A stretch of DNA of 64,000 bases. Origin: Treponema bryantii (GTDB taxonomy: Bacteria > Spirochaetota > Spirochaetia > Treponematales > Treponemataceae). Positions 1 to 8,367 of this stretch are shown one piece after another (position 1 is the first letter of the stretch; every line of letters begins with the position of its first letter). Below the pieces are notes generated by a model. The model made no database searches. It was not told where the DNA came from and saw only the letters and a program-made list of their open reading frames with translations. The position numbers and the translations under genes are program-made. Where the stretch lies: contig NZ_FORI01000002.1 of the NCBI RefSeq assembly GCF_900113965.1, forward strand, positions 186,001 to 250,000, written 5' to 3'.

Positions 1-1254
1 AAGTTCCTTAAGGAGAGAAAGGACTTCTTTTTTCTGAAGGAAATTTCCAGAAGGATTATCAGGATTGATAAGAAGAACAGTGTTTACTCCTTCTTTTTTT
101 ACGACTTCAAGAATGTCTTTTGCTGTATAAGAAAAATCTTTTGGATTTGTCTTTACAGGTACAATCTGGCAGTTTGCAAAACGCTCAGGATATTCGTTGA
201 AGGTAGGGTAAGGAACTGCAACTTTTCCAGTGAGTTTATCGCCAAGTGAAGAAATGAGTTCTGCTGCACCGTTACCAACAACAATGTGTTCTGGAAGAAG
301 ATTAAAGATTTTTCCGGCAAGAAGGCTCATCTGTGCGGCACCACTTGGGTACTGAGTAAGAAGAGTTTTAATATTTGCTTCAAGTTCATCAACCATTTTC
401 TGTGGTGGGAAATATGGATTTACGAGATAGCAGTAATCTTTGAGCTGAGGGTAACGCCAGTAGCCTCCGTAAGTTTTCTGAAGGAGCTTGAGTTTATCTT
501 TGCCTTTAGAGAAACGTGTTTCAGCAATTGCAAGATCTGCAGGATCATCAATTTCGTACCAGTCATCACCAGGAACTGGTAGTCCTTTGAGTGTAGAAGA
601 TGAAAGAAAAGAAAGAACTTTGAGAACCTGTTCATAATATTCGTTCTTTCCGAAAGACTTCTGATATGCTTCGAGGAAGGGAACATAGTAATCTTTAGAA
701 AACTCTTTTGAGAATTTATAAATATTTACTGTTTTATAGTAATCTTCGGTTTCAAACCAGTTGAAATGAGCTTTGTCGAGGATACCGGTAATATGATTTT
801 CTTCGTCAAGGAGAGTACAGGTTCCGTCCATCCAGCTTTCAAAGTGAGAAACTACTGCAAGGTTTGGATCTTTAGATTTCAGGAGTTTTGTAATGATTTC
901 CGGCTTGAAAATCAAATCACTTTCCAAAAGAATTGTGTCGTCCTGGCAGAGGGCTTCGCGTGCCATGTAAAGAGAATAGATATTGTTGGTTTTGTCATAA
1001 ACCTTGTTTTCAATAAATTCAATTTCCATTCCGTTAAGATTCTTTTTGTTGAATTTGGAATTTATAAAATCAATCAAAACATCGCTTTTGTAGCCAACGA
1101 CAATAACCATTTTCTTGATGCCGTTCTTTACAAGAGCTTCAATTGCATATTCAATCAAGGTTTTTCCGTTTACAGGAACCATACATTTAGTTGCGTTTTT
1201 TGTATATCGGCCAAGGCGTTTGCCCATTCCAGCGGCCAGCATTAATGCCTGCAT
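1..1254 (-). CDS. Nucleotidyltransferase-aminotransferase fusion (PntC/LicC-like), 3' end cut by window edge
   Basis: The first 418 codons are open, with no stop before the left edge. Residues 1 to about 230 are a sugar-phosphate nucleotidyltransferase: LAAGMGKRLG lies near the N-terminus, followed by KCMVPVNGKTLIEY and a VVGYKSD strand, as in CTP:phosphocholine (LicC) and CTP:2-aminoethylphosphonate (PntC) cytidylyltransferases. From about residue 240 a class I/II PLP aminotransferase starts; NPDNPSGN at about 397-404 is its substrate/cofactor loop. The PLP lysine would lie beyond the window. Fusion to an aminotransferase favours activation of 2-aminoethylphosphonate, which is made by transamination, over phosphocholine; this is inference. 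The ATG at 1252-1254 has AGGAG at 1261-1265. The gene is last of four in an operon, one base after the TagF-like gene. LicC is the main alternative, since a LicD gene lies 10 kb away. Confidence 0.85.
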   Translation of the reverse strand, partial: MQALMLAAGMGKRLGRYTKNATKCMVPVNGKTLIEYAIEALVKNGIKKMVIVVGYKSDVLIDFINSKFNKKNLNGMEIEFIENKVYDKTNNIYSLYMAREALCQDDTILLESDLIFKPEIITKLLKSKDPNLAVVSHFESWMDGTCTLLDEENHITGILDKAHFNWFETEDYYKTVNIYKFSKEFSKDYYVPFLEAYQKSFGKNEYYEQVLKVLSFLSSSTLKGLPVPGDDWYEIDDPADLAIAETRFSKGKDKLKLLQKTYGGYWRYPQLKDYCYLVNPYFPPQKMVDELEANIKTLLTQYPSGAAQMSLLAGKIFNLLPEHIVVGNGAAELISSLGDKLTGKVAVPYPTFNEYPERFANCQIVPVKTNPKDFSYTAKDILEVVKKEGVNTVLLINPDNPSGNFLQKKEVLSLLKEL

Positions 1255-1255
1255 A

Positions 1256-2500
1256 TTATTCTCCTATAGTTTTAATCATAAAGTCGGCGATGGCTTTCCC
1301 GGCAGTACCCTGATTTGCCCAGGCCTCTTCTTTAGCCTTGTGGCGGAGGGCGGCCAGTTCTTCGCTGTCGCTTGCTTTCTGAATGATTTCTTTTATATTA
1401 TCAAACTTTTCTTCTTTAAGTTCAATTCCAATTTTAGAAAGGGTTTCAAATTGCCAGATTTTTCTGCCGTTGTCTGGCAGATCATAAGCGTCGTATGGCA
1501 TTAAATCCAGCTGGGCATTTACGTACATAACAGGCTTGTCGCAGAGGAAGGTGTAGTCGTAAATAATGCCGGAGAAATCAGAAATCATGATATCTGATTT
1601 TTTCATTGAATAGATATTGTCCCGCTCGTAGTCCCAGGTAAGGTTTGCGGCGTCCTTGTAACGCTCGGTCAGGCGGTCCAGCATGTCTTTTTCAGATTTT
1701 TTAGACTGAGGATGAGGACGCACGATGATGTTCCAGCCGGTAGCAAGAAGAGGATCCAGAAGTTTTTCGCCGTATTTAGAAAGAAGGGCGCTTGGACCCC
1801 AGCTTGGTGAAACAAGTACAGTGAAGGTGTGGTCGGTCTCAGCAGGTATTGCAGCCATTTTTTCTTTGAGGGTATCAAGATAAGGGCAGCCAACAACTGT
1901 AAGTTCCTTTTTCTTAATGCCGCGCTGGGCTTCGAGGTAGCGGATATCAGTTTTCTGATAGTCTCCCGAAAGAAGGACTGAATCAAAATAATCAATTCCA
2001 AAGAGGCGGTACATGGTAGCGTCACTTGGGGCGTGAAGAACATGGGCATAATGCTTTACATGTTTACTTCGCTTAAGCTGATATACCTGAAGTCCCGGGG
2101 TTGTCATAAGAACAAGGCCGGCAGAGAGCATATTAAGCTTTACAAAGGCCATGTTTCCTTCGCCAATGAACTCTGGTTTTACAAACTTGTAGCCTGCTTC
2201 AAAACAGGGGTCGGTCTGGGCAGAGGTGTAGTAAGTAAGCTCGATGCCGCGGCGTTCAAACTCGTCGCAGACAGGCTTAAAGGTATTCCAGTACTGGAGG
2301 CCTTCATTATAAATCACATATTTTTTGAAGGCTACGTCAGTGGGGGTGCTTTTTTTTGTCGAAAAAACAAGCTTGAGCTTAATCCAGGCAGCCTTGCCCA
2401 AAAAGAAGAGGGTTGCGGCAGCGCCAATGAGGATAGAAAAAAGCATTGAGCCCGTTCCCGGGTCGATGTATAAAAATGTAAGTGTCATATTTGAAAGCAT
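1256..2500 (-). CDS. TagF-like CDP-glycerol glycerophosphotransferase family protein
   Basis: 414 residues. An N-terminal membrane segment (about 8-35, beginning LYIDPGTGSMLF) anchors a cytoplasmic GT-B-like domain. Family motifs are visible: HAPSDATMYRLFGID in the middle, VSPSWGPSALLS, the histidine-containing RPHPQS, and SDIMISDFSGIIYDY near the C-terminus. TagB/TagF enzymes transfer glycerol-phosphate or related units from CDP donors onto a lipid-linked acceptor, so a CDP- or CMP-linked donor is expected; the next gene may make it. The start overlaps the previous stop by one base (TAATG), with GGAGG at 2508-2512, which suggests translational coupling. The acceptor and exact donor cannot be read from the sequence. 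Confidence 0.85.
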   Translation of the reverse strand: MLSNMTLTFLYIDPGTGSMLFSILIGAAATLFFLGKAAWIKLKLVFSTKKSTPTDVAFKKYVIYNEGLQYWNTFKPVCDEFERRGIELTYYTSAQTDPCFEAGYKFVKPEFIGEGNMAFVKLNMLSAGLVLMTTPGLQVYQLKRSKHVKHYAHVLHAPSDATMYRLFGIDYFDSVLLSGDYQKTDIRYLEAQRGIKKKELTVVGCPYLDTLKEKMAAIPAETDHTFTVLVSPSWGPSALLSKYGEKLLDPLLATGWNIIVRPHPQSKKSEKDMLDRLTERYKDAANLTWDYERDNIYSMKKSDIMISDFSGIIYDYTFLCDKPVMYVNAQLDLMPYDAYDLPDNGRKIWQFETLSKIGIELKEEKFDNIKEIIQKASDSEELAALRHKAKEEAWANQGTAGKAIADFMIKTIGE

Positions 2501-5181
2501 TATTTTTCCTCCGTCATGCCATCTGGAATCTCATGTGCCCAGCAGGAAGAGTCATTTACCCTGTCATGCACAGAGCTCCAGGCAGTAACTTTGAAAGTAT
2601 TTTTATGCTGCCCATCCGGATTCCAGGCTCCGTAGGCAGAGTAGACTTTGTCTTTATTAACAGATTCAGTTAAAAGTTTGCCGGTAAAAGGATTTGCGGC
2701 ATTTTCAATAAGGCTCTGAGTTGCCAGAAGAGGAGTGTCGGCATTGGTCATAAAAGTTTCATCAACAGCAAGCTCGCCCTGGGCGCCAAAATCTTTATAG
2801 AGCAAAAGCGGATTATTTGAAGTCCAGCCTGAATTACCGGTAATCTCATCATATTTACAAGTTCCGCCATGGTCTGCAACAATAATGATTCTGGTATTGT
2901 CGTAAACTCCGGCCTGTTTGAGATACTCCATATATTCACCAAGACGGTAGAAGGCAGAAGAATTGGAATTAAAATGAGGATCATCATCAAGTGGGCCAGG
3001 ACCAATAGCGTCACTGCTCAAATCGTAATTAGGATAACCAGTCAAAACCGGCTCATGGGTAGCCTCATTTACAAGGAGAGTAAAGGTTGGTCCCTCGGCG
3101 GAAGTGTCGGTAAGCTCGGGCAGGTAGTCCAGTACGGCATAGGAATTTAAGAAATCAGATATGAAGTTATCTTTATTGCCGGCCTGCCACCAATGGCCTT
3201 CGTCATAAATAGTTTCGCGGAGAATTGCCGGCATAATCTTAAAGATAGAGAACCAGAAAAAGTTTCTCTTGAGATAGAAGCTCTGTGGCAAAAAGCCCTT
3301 TACATCCGGGTGGTTTTTAAGCCAGTAATCAGTATAGACTCTGATAGTAGGAGCCTTTTTAATCTTAGGATAATCATCAAATATGCGGAGGTCTGGAATC
3401 CAGACATAATTTGCCCAGGAGATATCAGTTACTGTAGAAGTAAAGCCGTTCTGGTCAAAGAGAACCGGCATCATGCGGCAGGCTTCGTTGTGCTTGTCTA
3501 CAAGGGCCTCGCTGTCGCGGCGGTTCATGGCTTCCGGAGTATATTCATAGCCGCCGTAAATCGGAGGAGCACCATACAAGGTAAAGACTGCAAAAGAAGC
3601 AGTATTAGGGTAAAAGGTAAAGCCTTCAAACTGATTTTTGAGGCCAGGATTTTCTTCGAGAATGTAAGGGAAGGTAGTTCCTAAAGCCCGGTCTTCCATA
3701 ATGACCAGAACATTTTTTTCTGTTTTAGAAAGATTAAAAATCGGCTTGAGTGAATCAGCCTGGTTACCTGTAGCCTTTAGCTCTTTTGCTTCCTTATAGC
3801 CTCGGCTTATAGGCAAGGAATTAATTACGCAGATACCAAGGCTCGCAATAAGAGTTATGCTGCAAATAAAAGTGACCACCTGAGGCTTTTTCAAAATCAG
3901 CAAGGCCAGAAGCAGAGCAATAACCACCCCACAGCAGAGCAAATTGCCCAGAGCAAAAAGCTTGCTTGGGCTGATTCCACCCGCATTTGTAAAAGTCAGA
4001 ATTGTAGAAATTGTGCCGTAGTCTCCGCCAAAGGCAAAGGCATTTACCAGGGCACACAAAAGAAGGGCAGAAAAGCCCACAGACATCAGAGTCTTAATGC
4101 GTTTTCCAAAAAGGTTATAAATAGCAGCTCCCCATACTAAAAAGAGCCCAGCCGACTGAAAAAAGGCATAGCGCAGAAAGTAAAAAGGAGAAGCATAATC
4201 ATCAATAAAAGAAAACTCCATTGGAGAAGAAGAAATAACATAAGAAGGCAGGGCAAAACCAAGAAGCACCGCAAGGGCAGCAGCAGAAGTATAAAAAATC
4301 AGATTGCGCTGGCGGTCGTCGTCTGCGAAGGCAGAAAGCTTTGTATTAAGAAGCCAGGTTGCCAGGCGGACAAAAAGAGGGGCAAGCGGAATAACGCAGA
4401 GGGCAGCAACCACAGAAAGGCGGCGGTAAATAAAACCGTCGTGGAAGAAAATCAGATAAATATCTGCAAGAATTACTCCCGCAAGCAGGCAGAAATAAAG
4501 AGCTCGCAGGGGCTTCTTCAATTTATAAAAAACATTTTTTACAAGGCTAAAAAGGTTATTAAGAGTCCAGTAAAAAACAAGGCCACTTGGAGAAGTATAG
4601 AGAAAAACAAGGAAAAAGAGGGCCATTATATAAATCTGAAGCTTTTCCTTGAGGGGGTGGCCCTTAGTATAGATGGCGCCCGCGATGATGTTTATTACAG
4701 TCATTGCAACCGGCAGCACATTTACCGGGAAGCTCCCAATATGGAAAAGGGCGTCCTGGCCTCCAAGGTCACGGATAAAAAAGAAAGAGCGGCCCTGGAG
4801 AGCAGGCAGCTTACTTAAAAACTGGTAAGCCGCAATAAAAAAAGGAATCTGAATCAAAAGGCTGATGGAAGAACGAAGGGCCATCATAGGGTGGTAATGA
4901 TTCTGCCGGTAAAAAGTGGAAAGAATCATATACTGTTCATCGCCCTTAAAGGCTTTCTTAATACGGTCAATGCCAGGCTTAAGGCGGGCCTGAGTCTGGC
5001 GCTCAGTTTCCTGCCAGCGCTCCGCAATTACGTAGAGAGGAAGGCAGAGAAAACTTACAGCAAGGCTAACGCCCGCAATGGCAAGACCGGGGCTGCGTAA
5101 AATGCCTTCGCTCAGGGTATAGCAGAATTCGATTATCTGGTAGAGGGGGTAGATTATTAAGAGGTAGAGTATCTGTACCAT
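2500..5181 (-). CDS. YidC/Oxa1-like domain fused to sulfatase/LtaS-like domain (paralogue B)
   Basis: 893 residues. Residues 1 to about 235 match the YidC/Oxa1 core: LRSSISLLIQIPFFIAAYQF, then SGLVFYWTLNNLFSLVKN, as in bacterial insertases. Several further membrane segments follow (about 235-470). The C-terminal part (about 480-880) is an alkaline-phosphatase-fold domain of the sulfatase/lipoteichoic-acid-synthase kind: NVLVIMEDRA near 490 (acidic metal ligand), TLYGAPPI near 533 (probable Thr nucleophile) and VADHGG near 770 (Asp-His metal pair). It should act outside the inner membrane, moving or cutting a phospho- or phosphono-group; this is inference. It is joined by TAATG overlaps to both neighbours and is a tandem paralogue of the upstream gene. 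Sequestration of a YidC domain in an LtaS-like enzyme is unusual. It is not the housekeeping YidC. Confidence 0.85.
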   Translation of the reverse strand: MVQILYLLIIYPLYQIIEFCYTLSEGILRSPGLAIAGVSLAVSFLCLPLYVIAERWQETERQTQARLKPGIDRIKKAFKGDEQYMILSTFYRQNHYHPMMALRSSISLLIQIPFFIAAYQFLSKLPALQGRSFFFIRDLGGQDALFHIGSFPVNVLPVAMTVINIIAGAIYTKGHPLKEKLQIYIMALFFLVFLYTSPSGLVFYWTLNNLFSLVKNVFYKLKKPLRALYFCLLAGVILADIYLIFFHDGFIYRRLSVVAALCVIPLAPLFVRLATWLLNTKLSAFADDDRQRNLIFYTSAAALAVLLGFALPSYVISSSPMEFSFIDDYASPFYFLRYAFFQSAGLFLVWGAAIYNLFGKRIKTLMSVGFSALLLCALVNAFAFGGDYGTISTILTFTNAGGISPSKLFALGNLLCCGVVIALLLALLILKKPQVVTFICSITLIASLGICVINSLPISRGYKEAKELKATGNQADSLKPIFNLSKTEKNVLVIMEDRALGTTFPYILEENPGLKNQFEGFTFYPNTASFAVFTLYGAPPIYGGYEYTPEAMNRRDSEALVDKHNEACRMMPVLFDQNGFTSTVTDISWANYVWIPDLRIFDDYPKIKKAPTIRVYTDYWLKNHPDVKGFLPQSFYLKRNFFWFSIFKIMPAILRETIYDEGHWWQAGNKDNFISDFLNSYAVLDYLPELTDTSAEGPTFTLLVNEATHEPVLTGYPNYDLSSDAIGPGPLDDDPHFNSNSSAFYRLGEYMEYLKQAGVYDNTRIIIVADHGGTCKYDEITGNSGWTSNNPLLLYKDFGAQGELAVDETFMTNADTPLLATQSLIENAANPFTGKLLTESVNKDKVYSAYGAWNPDGQHKNTFKVTAWSSVHDRVNDSSCWAHEIPDGMTEEK

Positions 5182-7925
5182 TATTTTCCTGCCTCCTGGT
5201 AGTAATTAAATGATTTCCAGTTGGCCGGATCAAAAATATTTTCTTTTATTTCCCAGCATGGAGTGTCAAACTTAAACTGAGTTTCATTAAGATTGAAGGT
5301 CGGGTTATTTCCATTATTTTTGGAAAGAGGATAAACTTTTACACTTTGTTTGGTATCTGGAATCAGGGCTTTTCCTGTATATGGATTTACATCAGAGAGC
5401 GCCAGCCCGTCTTTAAGAAGGTATAAAGTATCAGCATTTGTCATTAAGGTGTTGTCAGTTTTTACTGCAGAATCAGAATTAAAATCTTTATATAAAAGCA
5501 GACAGTTATATGCGGAAGGCACTGTAGCATCGCTGAAAGAATCAAAAGCAGAATAATGATGATAATAAGCATGGTCTGAAACTACAATAATTTTTGTGTT
5601 ATTGTATAAATCATTTTTCTGCAGATATTCAAAATATCTTCCAAGCAGAAGAATGGCGGCCGCATTTACATCGTAATCCTGAAGGACATTTGTGTCATGG
5701 CATTTGTAGTTACCTGCAGTTTCCCATACAGGTTCAGAAGGTCTTTCAAGCGAGGCATCCAGGAAAATCGGGTCATGAGGAGTATCGTTTCCGATATAGA
5801 CAAAATTATTTTCTGAACCATTAGAATCTGTAAGCTGATCCAGATAGTAAAGCTGGCTTGCGTCATTTACAAAAGAGCCTGCCAGAGAAGAATCAGATTT
5901 AATAGTATTATAAAAAATAATTCTTACAGGCGGGAACATACCCTGCAAAATAGAAAAGTTTTTAATCTGCTTATTGCAAAGGACGCCCGGGTCTCCGGAA
6001 AGGTTTTTAATATTTTTTTCTGCTTTATAACGCTCAGTAAAATTGCCGGTAAGATTCAAGGCAGTTACAGATGGCATATCCGAATAAATAGAAAGATCAT
6101 TTCCCCAGCTGTAATTTGCCATAGAAGGATTTACAACAGTAACAGAATAACCTGCATCAAGGAAAAGTTTTGGCATAACTTTCAAAGCTTCGTTATGTTT
6201 GTCTTTTAATAATTCGCCGTCACGCAGGTTGATTTTATCCGGAGTATATTCATAACTGCCGGTAATTGGAGGAAGGCCGTTCAAAGTATTGCGGCCAAAA
6301 CTTAAAGTATTAGGGAAATAGGTAAAGCCTTTAAACTGATTCTGAAGCTCAGAGTGCTGTTCAAGAACATAAGGGAAGAAAGAAGATACAGCTCTGTCTA
6401 AAAAGAAAACCAGAACATTGTTACCAGTTTTTGAAAGATGGTATATAGGCTTTATTTGTTCAGTTTCAATATCAGATTTTTGCGAATAATATTCTGTCTG
6501 ATATGAAGAATAAATATTATTAATTGTTTTAAGTTTTGTTGCAGAAATCACTATTTCTGAAAGCAACAAAGATGCAAGAATAACAGAAAGAACAAAAGTC
6601 TTTCTGAACTTAATCAAAAGGAAAAATGCGACAGGTACCAGAACAATAATTAAAGCAGAAAGCAGAGTATAATATTTTGGAATATCAGTAAAAATAGAAT
6701 TATCAGAAAATTCAAAAGCGGGATTCAAGTTTCCGTATTCAGGCTTAAAAATAAATACATTTCCCAGAACAAAAATCAGCAGGGTGATAAAAACAAAAGG
6801 CATGTACTGTTTAATCTTCTGGCTGAACATAAAGTAGATACAGCAAGGCCAGAAAACAAAAAGCCCCAGGAACATGTAAAGGGAATCTTTAATATAATAA
6901 AAAGGAGAATCAATAGAGCCCAAGAAAGAAAACTCAACAGGGCTGGTAGATATAATTCCGGAAGGAAGGTAAAGACCCATCAAAAGACTTAAAGAAAGAG
7001 CAGACAAAATAAATACAGTAAACTGTTTTTTTGAATCCAAAGAATTAATAACGCAATCAATTGAGGCTAGCAGCTTAGTGCAGTGCTTTTTAATAAGACG
7101 AATCGCAAACGGCGAGAGAATTAGTAAAATAGTTAATACAGTTAATGCTTCTTTTTTCCATAAAGAAGTTTCCGGCTGGAAGGCCCAGAAATAAAAAGTC
7201 AGCAGGGCAAACATCAAGCTTATAAAGCCAAAAGTGATAAGGCCCGGCGCTTTAGTCTTAAGCACAATGTTTTTTACAAGGCTGAAAAGGTTATTCAAAA
7301 TCCAGTAAATTACAAGGCCGCTTGGAGAATTATAGAGGAGGGCAAGGAAAACAAGGCCGATACCATAAATCTGAAACTTTTCCTTTATGGGGGCATTTTT
7401 TGAATAAACAATTCCAGAGAAAAAATTAATAAGGGTCATTAAAATCGGGAGAATGTTTATATAAAAAAGGTGACCTGCAAGAGTAAAAGAAAAAATATGA
7501 TCCGGGGCTGCAAGATTTTTGAAAATCCAGAAGCTGGTACCTAGCAGTTTTTCACAATGACTCAAATAGTGGTAAGCCGCAATAAAAAAGGGGATTTCAA
7601 TTAAAATTGAAAGTGAACTGCGGAGAGCATAAAGAGGGTGGTAATGATTCTGTTTATAATAAGTCTGCAAAATCATAAACTGCTCGTCGCCCTTAAAGGC
7701 TGTTTTAATACGTTTTACATTAGGGGCCAACTTTAAGGCAATGTCCCTTTCTTTAGCCTGAAGCTTGTCTGCAAGATTATAAATAGGGAGGGCAAGAAAA
7801 TTGATTACAAGACTTACACCTACAATACAAGAAATAATGCCAAAAGAGGAAAGTTTATTAAAACAGAAAGTAAATACCCAGTCGATTATAGTTTCAATAG
7901 GCAGAATAATAATACTGTAAAACAT
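5181..7925 (-). CDS. YidC/Oxa1-like domain fused to sulfatase/LtaS-like domain (paralogue A)
   Basis: 914 residues, first gene of the operon, with the same architecture as the next gene. The YidC-like core (1 to about 235) has LRSSLSILIEIPFFIAAYHY and SGLVIYWILNNLFSLVKN; a multi-pass linker follows; the C-terminal sulfatase-like domain (about 495-900) has NVLVFFLDRA near 508, TLNGLPPITG near 545 and VVSDHAYYHH near 784. These correspond to metal ligand, Thr nucleophile and Asp-His pair of the LtaS/sulfatase superfamily. Both copies share YEYTP just after the nucleophile region, a useful subfamily mark. The catalytic neighbourhoods differ between the copies (HAYYHHYS here, HGGTCKYD in the other), so they may use different substrates. 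Translation starts at ATG 7923-7925 behind AGGAC (7932-7936), driven by a strong promoter at 7952-7980. Confidence 0.85.
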   Translation of the reverse strand: MFYSIIILPIETIIDWVFTFCFNKLSSFGIISCIVGVSLVINFLALPIYNLADKLQAKERDIALKLAPNVKRIKTAFKGDEQFMILQTYYKQNHYHPLYALRSSLSILIEIPFFIAAYHYLSHCEKLLGTSFWIFKNLAAPDHIFSFTLAGHLFYINILPILMTLINFFSGIVYSKNAPIKEKFQIYGIGLVFLALLYNSPSGLVIYWILNNLFSLVKNIVLKTKAPGLITFGFISLMFALLTFYFWAFQPETSLWKKEALTVLTILLILSPFAIRLIKKHCTKLLASIDCVINSLDSKKQFTVFILSALSLSLLMGLYLPSGIISTSPVEFSFLGSIDSPFYYIKDSLYMFLGLFVFWPCCIYFMFSQKIKQYMPFVFITLLIFVLGNVFIFKPEYGNLNPAFEFSDNSIFTDIPKYYTLLSALIIVLVPVAFFLLIKFRKTFVLSVILASLLLSEIVISATKLKTINNIYSSYQTEYYSQKSDIETEQIKPIYHLSKTGNNVLVFFLDRAVSSFFPYVLEQHSELQNQFKGFTYFPNTLSFGRNTLNGLPPITGSYEYTPDKINLRDGELLKDKHNEALKVMPKLFLDAGYSVTVVNPSMANYSWGNDLSIYSDMPSVTALNLTGNFTERYKAEKNIKNLSGDPGVLCNKQIKNFSILQGMFPPVRIIFYNTIKSDSSLAGSFVNDASQLYYLDQLTDSNGSENNFVYIGNDTPHDPIFLDASLERPSEPVWETAGNYKCHDTNVLQDYDVNAAAILLLGRYFEYLQKNDLYNNTKIIVVSDHAYYHHYSAFDSFSDATVPSAYNCLLLYKDFNSDSAVKTDNTLMTNADTLYLLKDGLALSDVNPYTGKALIPDTKQSVKVYPLSKNNGNNPTFNLNETQFKFDTPCWEIKENIFDPANWKSFNYYQEAGK

Positions 7926-7951
7926 TAAAAAGTCCTGATTATCTTTTGTTT

Positions 7952-7980
7952 ATAATAGCATAATGTTGGGGTTGTGACAA
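7952..7980 (-). promoter_or_regulatory. Sigma70-type promoter of the YidC-sulfatase operon
   Basis: On the minus strand TTGTCA (7975-7980), a 17-base spacer and TATTAT (7952-7957) match the -35/-10 pattern. The ATG follows after a leader of about 20 bases that carries AGGAC. It lies back to back with the plus-strand promoter at 7994-8022. Confidence 0.75.
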
Positions 7981-7993
7981 TTTAACTAAGGGT

Positions 7994-8022
7994 TTGAAAA
8001 CGCTAGAGTAAACTGCTATAAT
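7994..8022 (+). promoter_or_regulatory. Sigma70-type promoter, -10 box 7 bases before ATG
   Basis: TTGAAA (7994-7999), 17-base spacer, TATAAT (8017-8022). The ATG of the truncated GT11 gene begins at 8030, so transcription would start at or next to the initiation codon. The promoter probably also serves the downstream gmd. Confidence 0.75.
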
Positions 8023-8029
8023 AATTAAT

Positions 8030-8290
8030 ATGTTTGTAGTAAATATAAAAGGCGGTTTGGGAAATCAGCTGTTTCAATATAATTTTGCAAAATATCTTCA
8101 AAAAAAATATTCACAAGAGAAAATAGTTTTTAATACTTCATATTACAAAAAAGATTCAATCCACGGCGGTTATATGTTAGGAACAGCTCCTTTTACAATT
8201 AATAATCGCTTACATAAAAAAAATCAAAAAACAGTCACTGATGAAACTTTTGAAGATTATATGTATGAACATTATTTGAGAAATAGATAA
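8030..8290 (+). pseudogene. Truncated GT11 fucosyltransferase (N-terminal fragment)
   Basis: 86 residues that begin with the GT11 (alpha-1,2-fucosyltransferase) N-terminus: VVNIKGGLGNQLFQYNFAKY contains the family's GGLGNQLFQY motif. Full-length members are near 290 residues and carry a HxRRGDY motif and a C-terminal sugar-nucleotide site, all missing here. No matching continuation appears in any frame before gmd, so the rest looks deleted rather than frameshifted. The promoter is intact. A complete GT11 gene lies at 22687-23637. It could be a relic of a replaced fucosyltransferase; a functional short protein is possible but unlikely. Confidence 0.75.
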
Positions 8291-8367
8291 GAAATAAAAG
8301 CTTTCTTTTATTTTTATTTAAAATATTATATAATTTTATTTGTAAATTAATTAATGGAGATAAAACA

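Noticed and set aside
766-1245. Plus-strand ORF of 159 codons near the left edge
   Set aside because: It lies opposite the nucleotidyltransferase-aminotransferase gene, whose motifs are clear.
2500-7925. The YidC-like domains as the housekeeping YidC insertase
   Set aside because: They are fused to a sulfatase domain and not next to rpmH/rnpA; the main YidC should be elsewhere.
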